Below, one piece after another: positions 21,806 to 26,393 of a stretch of 26,393 nucleotides of DNA (position 1 is its first letter; the number at the start of each line of letters is the position of its first letter). The stretch comes from Paulinella micropora (Eukaryota; Cercozoa; Imbricatea; Euglyphida). The position numbers and the translations under genes are program-made. The notes beneath the pieces are model-generated. The model ran no database searches, was not told where the DNA came from, and was given only the letters and a program-made list of their open reading frames with translations. Where the stretch lies: assembly GCA_009731375.1 (NCBI GenBank), contig BJOX01000235.1, positions 254,986-281,378 on the forward strand, written 5' to 3'.

Positions 21806-21884
<79 letters not shown>

Positions 21885-21952
21885 CCAGGGCCGCATAATA
21901 TCTATTGCCTTCATTCATCGTTTCCTACGTATGTTATATCTGTTATGTATGT

Positions 21953-21984
<32 letters not shown>

Positions 21985-22212
21985 CATATATATATCCACG
22001 GCCGCAGAATATCTATTGCCTTCATTCATCGTTTCCTACGTATGTTATATCTGCTATATATATTCTATATGTAATGCATGTTACGTATATATATATATGT
22101 ATATATATATATCCACGGCGGCAGAATATCTATTGCCTTCATTCATCGTTTTCTACGTATGTTATATCTGTTATGTGTGTTCTATATGTGATGCATGTTA
22201 CGTATGTATGTG

Positions 22213-22266
<54 letters not shown>

Positions 22267-22421
22267 GTATGTTCTATATGTAATGCATGTTACGTATGTA
22301 TATATATATATATATATATCCACGGCGGCAGAATATCTATTACCTTCATTCATCGTTTTCTACGTATGTTATATCTGTTATGTATGTTCTATATGTAATG
22401 CATGTTACGTATGTATGTATG

Positions 22422-22466
<45 letters not shown>

Positions 22467-22670
22467 ACGGCCGCAGAATATCTATTGCCTTCATTGATCG
22501 TTTCCTACGTATGTTATATCTGTTATATATGTTCTATGTGATGCATGTTACGTATGTATGTATGTATGTATATATCCAAGGCGACTGTTCCTGCGAATGT
22601 ATGCATTTTTTGTATGTAATGCATGTTATGTATGTATGTATGTATATGCACTGTGTGTGGCCTTGACTCA
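20857..22670. repeat. TA-rich satellite, about 13 copies (~105-210 bp)
   Basis: Each copy has ATCCAAGGCCGCAGAATATC, TATTGCCTTCATTCATCG, TTTCCTACGTATGTTATATC, TGTTATGTATGTTCTATATG and TGATGCATGTTACGTATG, followed by a (TA)n or (TATG)n block of variable length. Starts are near 20865, 21002, 21108, 21219, 21382, 21554, 21698, 21884, 21993, 22111, 22319, 22464 and 22574. The first and last copies are the most diverged and the middle ones the most alike. A pure (TA)n run of about 70 bases lies at 21288-21359. Confidence 0.95.
21372..21381. other. Assembly gap (10 N)
   Basis: Placeholder-sized N run following a long (TA)n tract. Confidence 1.
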
Positions 22671-22687
22671 CCGCTGCCTATGCGTGC

Positions 22688-23888
22688 GATACGATGTGTG
22701 TGTGATGTGATATATATGATGTTTGATGTGTATGATGTGTGTGATGTGTGTGATATGCATGATATTTGATGTGTATGATATGTGTGACGTATGTGATACA
22801 TATAATATGTGTGATAATGTATGATATGTGTGATGTGTGTGATATATGTGGTATGTGTGATGTGTATGATATGTGTGATGTGTGTGATATATGTGATATG
22901 TGTGATGTGTATGATGTGTATGATATGTGTGATATATATGATGTGTGTGTGATGTGTATGATATGTGTGATATGTGTGTGATATGTGTGATGTGCGTGAT
23001 GTGTGTGATATATATGATATGTGTGATGTGTATGATGCGTGTGATGTGTGTGATATATATGATATTTGATGTGTGACGTATGTGATATATATAATATGTG
23101 TGATAATTTATGATATGTGTGATGTGTGTGATATATATGATATGTGTGATAATGTATGATATGTGTGATGTGTGTGATATATGTGGTATGTGTGATATGT
23201 ATGATATGTGTGATGTGTGTGATATATATGATATGTGTGATGTGTATGATATGTATGATGTGTATGATATATATGATATGTGTGATAATGTATGATATGT
23301 GTGATGTGTGTGATATATATGATATGTGTGATGTACGATATGTGTGATGTGTGTGATATATATGATATTTGTGATATGTATGATATGTGTGATGTGTGTG
23401 ATATGTATAATATGTGTGATAATGTAAGAAAGGTGTGATGTGTTTGATATATATGATATGTGTGATGTGTATGATATGTGTGCTGTGTATGATATGTATA
23501 ATATGTGTGATAATGTATGATATGTGTGATGTGTGTGATATATATGATATGTGTGATGTGTGTGATGCGTGTGATATATATGATATGTGTGATGTGTGTG
23601 ATATGTGTGATGTGTGTGATGTGTGTGATATATATGATATGTGTGATACTGTATGATGTGTGTGATGTGTGTGATATATATCTGATATATGTTATGATGT
23701 GTATGATATGTATGATATGTGTGATATATATGATGTGTGTGATGTATGTGATATATATGGTATGTGTGGTATGTATGATGTGTGTGATATATATGATGTG
23801 TATGATATGTATGATATGTGTGATGTGTATGATATGTATGATGTATGTGATATATATGATATGTGTGATATGTATGATATGCATGATA
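22688..23888. repeat. 9-nt GATRTRTRT minisatellite, ~1.2 kb
   Basis: Tandem 9-base units GATATGTGT, GATGTGTGT and GATATATAT in changing order, with occasional phase-breaking GATAATGTAT (about 22812, 23149, 23285 and 23509). Because 9 is a multiple of 3 and some frames of the unit contain no stop, very long Ile/Thr/His or Met/Cys/Val frames arise on both strands. They are not genes. The sequence is close to alternating purine-pyrimidine. Confidence 0.95.
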
Positions 23889-23908
23889 TATTTTTATGCA
23901 TCCTACAC

Positions 23909-24040
23909 ATGTTTGTATGTATGTATGTATGCATGCATGTATGTATGTATGTATGTATGTATGTATGTATGTATGTATGTATGTATGTATGTATATATGT
24001 ATGTATGTATGTATGCATGCATGCATGCATGTATGAATAT
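23909..24040. repeat. (GTAT)n array
   Basis: About 130 bases of GTAT repeats with GCATGCATG variants at both ends. Confidence 0.95.
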
Positions 24041-24354
24041 GTGCATATACCTTCCATTTACTTGTTAAGCTCTCTCCATGGAAGTATGTACGGAACAATA
24101 ACAATGGCTGAAGAAGAAGGGAAGAATCATAAAAATTCGCGGGTGTTCCGGTTGGCTGGCCTTGGCCGTAATCTGGCGATAAACTTGACGTTTGTAGCGG
24201 TTGGTTGGAATTTTGGGGGAAATATGACGGAGTTAGCGGTTGGAAGAAGTCGAGGAGGAAGAGGAGGAGGGTTTGGAGATTGAGAAGGAGTGAGTAGGAA
24301 GAGGTGTGGTCGGATTGGGAAGAGGAGAGGAAGGAGGAGAAAGGGGGAAGGGAG
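24041..24354. other. Unique segment ending in purine-rich DNA
   Basis: About 310 bases of unique sequence. A plus-strand frame from ATG 24102 runs 60 codons (MAEEEGKNHKN... VFRLAGLGRNLAINLTF ... GRSRGGRGGGFGD) to a stop at about 24281. It has no recognisable domain, and the GGTTGG-containing motif repeats loosely (24149, 24197, 24235), so I do not call it a gene. From 24245 the plus strand is almost all purine up to the gap. Confidence 0.4.
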
Positions 24355-24983
24355 NNNNNNNNNNNNNNNNNNNNNNNNNNNNNNNNNNNNNNNNNNNNNN
24401 NNNNNNNNNNNNNNNNNNNNNNNNNNNNNNNNNNNNNNNNNNNNNNNNNNNNNNNNNNNNNNNNNNNNNNNNNNNNNNNNNNNNNNNNNNNNNNNNNNNN
24501 NNNNNNNNNNNNNNNNNNNNNNNNNNNNNNNNNNNNNNNNNNNNNNNNNNNNNNNNNNNNNNNNNNNNNNNNNNNNNNNNNNNNNNNNNNNNNNNNNNNN
24601 NNNNNNNNNNNNNNNNNNNNNNNNNNNNNNNNNNNNNNNNNNNNNNNNNNNNNNNNNNNNNNNNNNNNNNNNNNNNNNNNNNNNNNNNNNNNNNNNNNNN
24701 NNNNNNNNNNNNNNNNNNNNNNNNNNNNNNNNNNNNNNNNNNNNNNNNNNNNNNNNNNNNNNNNNNNNNNNNNNNNNNNNNNNNNNNNNNNNNNNNNNNN
24801 NNNNNNNNNNNNNNNNNNNNNNNNNNNNNNNNNNNNNNNNNNNNNNNNNNNNNNNNNNNNNNNNNNNNNNNNNNNNNNNNNNNNNNNNNNNNNNNNNNNN
24901 NNNNNNNNNNNNNNNNNNNNNNNNNNNNNNNNNNNNNNNNNNNNNNNNNNNNNNNNNNNNNNNNNNNNNNNNNNNNNNNNNNN
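24355..24983. other. Assembly gap (629 N)
   Basis: Largest N run in the window, with purine-rich sequence on both sides. Confidence 1.
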
Positions 24984-25035
24984 GGGGAAGGAGGAGGCAG
25001 TAGTAGTAGTAGTAGATCTTTCTTTATCTATGTAT

Positions 25036-25074
25036 GACAATTTATACAAATTTATCTAGTTATCTATCTTTCTG

Positions 25075-25124
<50 letters not shown>

Positions 25125-25188
25125 GATCTTCACTCTATGCCTATCTATGTATGTTTACATATCTACTTGTACCCAGACCTTGCTCTTG

Positions 25189-25239
<51 letters not shown>

Positions 25240-25255
25240 GTCTATCTATCTATCT
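25036..25255. repeat. (TATC)n arrays
   Basis: Two TATC blocks (25050-25122 and 25190-25253) separated by about 65 bases of unique sequence. TATC is on the plus strand, as elsewhere on this side of the window. A short (AGT)n run lies at 25000-25014. Confidence 0.94.
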
Positions 25256-25311
25256 CCCCTCGGTTGAAGACATCAAAAGCTCCTTTTTTCTGACATTAGT
25301 CGATATCTCAT
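25256..25311 (+). mobile_element. Structured retroposon family, 3' stub (severely 5'-truncated)
   Basis: About 56 bases matching only the last part of copy E (CCCTCGGTTGA ... TTTTTTCTGACATTAGTCGA ... TCTCATC). The 5' end abuts (TATC)n and the 3' end coincides with the shared family end. Presence of just the 3' tip is what aborted reverse transcription of a non-LTR retroposon leaves. Confidence 0.8.
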
Positions 25312-25412
25312 CACTCACTCCACCTGGAGATCCCACCAAGGCCACTCGAGGTGTCACTGACCCTCCCTTGGGCTTGGTTTTTGAAATGGGTGCCATCTGT
25401 CGACAGACAGAC
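25312..25412. other. Unique linker, no gene seen
   Basis: About 100 bases of unique sequence (CACCTGGAGATCCCACCAAG ... CTGTCGACAGACAG) between the 3' stub and copy E. Confidence 0.6.
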
Positions 25413-25910
25413 AATTAGGGGATGGTGTGGGTGCTGGGCCCGTGGTGGGGTGCCTTATGTGTGCCTGGCCATACGCCTATAAGTCACATGCCGCAATGGT
25501 GACGGGAAGCACAATCCTGTTCCCTCAGGGTGCCCTTTCTCGCTTGTTGAGCCCGGAATACCACCCACTGTGCTCCGTCGGTTTATGCTGGACTGTCGGT
25601 TGTCGATGATGCTCTGCGGAGATGCCACAGTCTCAAAACACCATCTGCTTACTGGGTCCTCTGTGATGGAGGTGGGAGCTCGTTCTGCAAGGGGCGCTTA
25701 TGGAACGAGCCCTGGCCCCGCCCGGTACTGGGGAGGTTTGAGCTCTCGATGAGACATGCTGTCGAGAGAGCTCTTCTGGTATCGCCTGTATTAGTCCCTT
25801 CCGTGCAAATATCACGGCTTAGCTGGGCATCGGGAAAATACTTTGCCCACAGACCCCCTCGGTTGACGAAATCAGAGGCTCCCTTTTTCTGACATTAGTC
25901 GATATCTCAT
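25413..25910 (+). mobile_element. Structured retroposon family, copy E (diverged, with extra loop and hairpin)
   Basis: About 498 bases on the plus strand from AATTAGGGGATGGTG to CGATATCTCAT, followed by (CTAT/ATCC)n. Hairpin 2 is intact (25678-25685 with 25703-25710). The hairpin 1 stem remains (GACTGT 25591-25596 with ACAGTC 25627-25632), but its loop is 30 bases instead of 3. A 40-50-base segment absent from A, B and D adds a third hairpin (GAGCTCTCGA 25740-25749 with TCGAGAGAGCTC 25762-25773). It has more point differences than A-D have among themselves, suggesting an older copy or another subfamily. Confidence 0.85.
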
Positions 25911-26041
25911 CTATCCACCTATCTATCCATCCACCAATTCATCCATCCATTTATCCATTCATCCATCCATCCATCCATCCATCTATTATATATAATATAT
26001 ATATATATATACCTATCTACCTACCTACCTACCTACCTATA

Positions 26042-26073
<32 letters not shown>

Positions 26074-26074
26074 C

Positions 26075-26117
<43 letters not shown>

Positions 26118-26128
26118 CATCTATCTAC

Positions 26129-26178
<50 letters not shown>

Positions 26179-26179
26179 G

Positions 26180-26216
<37 letters not shown>

Positions 26217-26256
26217 ATATCTATATATCTATCTATCTATCTATAGATATCTATCT
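25911..26256. repeat. (ATCC)n then (TATC)n arrays
   Basis: Starts as ATCCATCC with variants, passes a TATATA block (25984-26010) and CTAC repeats, then becomes (TATC)n with rare ATCC and TGTC variants. It follows copy E immediately and may in part derive from its tail. Confidence 0.94.
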
Positions 26257-26393
26257 ACGTTATCTTTTTTTCTATCTTTAAATCTATGCCTCAGAATGTC
26301 TACCTATGTTTTTCAAATCTATGTATCTATGTTTTTTTATGGACCTGTGAAAAATCGCACAGGTTTTGCAAGCCCTGTACCCAGGCCGTCTTG
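26257..26393. other. Unique right edge with a perfect short hairpin
   Basis: T-rich then unique sequence. ACCTGTG (26343-26349) pairs perfectly with CACAGGT (26358-26364) around an 8-base loop. The window ends 29 bases later, so whether this begins a larger element cannot be judged. Confidence 0.55.

Noticed and set aside
24102-24283. Small plus-strand protein starting MAEEEGKNHKN
   Set aside because: Only 60 codons, no domain, loosely repetitive GGTTGG motifs and a purine-rich end; the minus strand is equally open.
22668-25049. A 793-codon minus-strand open frame
   Set aside because: It is the translation of the 9-nt repeat, the CATA array, unique sequence and 629 N. N codons cannot show stops and the repeat lacks them, so the length means nothing.

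Overview
This window looks like a repeat-dominated eukaryotic (most likely animal) nuclear contig, assembled with eight N gaps. The reasons are very long tetranucleotide arrays (GATA/TATC, CATA/TATG), tRNA-derived and other retroposons, minisatellites and satellites, and no prokaryotic gene organisation. Unique stretches keep many CpG dinucleotides, which argues against a strongly CpG-depleted genome such as a mammal's. The species cannot be fixed from the sequence. No complete protein gene can be supported. Nearly all long open frames are translations of simple repeats whose unit lacks stop codons. The best coding candidate is one possible exon fragment at 15401-15748 on the minus strand, and it is only moderately supported.

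Layout. 1-678 is non-repetitive sequence ending in a strong stem-loop or pseudoknot just before an (AAT)n tract. 679-1611 holds two copies of a minus-strand tRNA-derived SINE embedded in (AAT/TTA)n. 1622-4564 is a 296-bp satellite of about 9.9 essentially identical copies. 4565-5760 is a CATA array punctuated by a ~65-bp island, including a perfect 25-bp inverted repeat. 5761-6281 is unique and rich in foldback structures; part of it recurs at 14061-14201. 6490-9215 is a 25-bp minisatellite whose polarity flips twice. 9226-12775 is CATA then GATA, punctuated by eleven copies of a conserved island and by one copy of a ~435-bp retroposon. 12825-13915 is (GTAT)n. 14250-15235 is a ~180-245-bp satellite. 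15236-17020 contains the candidate exon, purine tracts, a CpG-rich island and a 31-bp minisatellite. 17021-20856 is GATA, then TATC, with three more retroposon copies and further islands. 20857-22670 is a ~13-copy TA-rich satellite, 22688-23888 a 9-nt repeat, and 24041-26393 mixed unique sequence, a 629-N gap, TATC arrays, and one near-complete plus one truncated retroposon copy.

The most interesting signal is a dispersed, apparently non-coding, highly structured retroposon family: six copies at 11848, 17525, 18638, 20142, 25256 and 25413. The five copies whose 3' end is visible share it, while 5' ends vary. Every copy lies in the same orientation relative to the neighbouring GATA/TATC strand. 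Two hairpins are kept, and one copy has a much larger loop on the same stem. The second theme is architectural: several unrelated short islands (35-65 bp) are each reiterated between microsatellite blocks, as if one amplification process acts on any island next to a tetranucleotide array. Novelty could not be tested without database searches.
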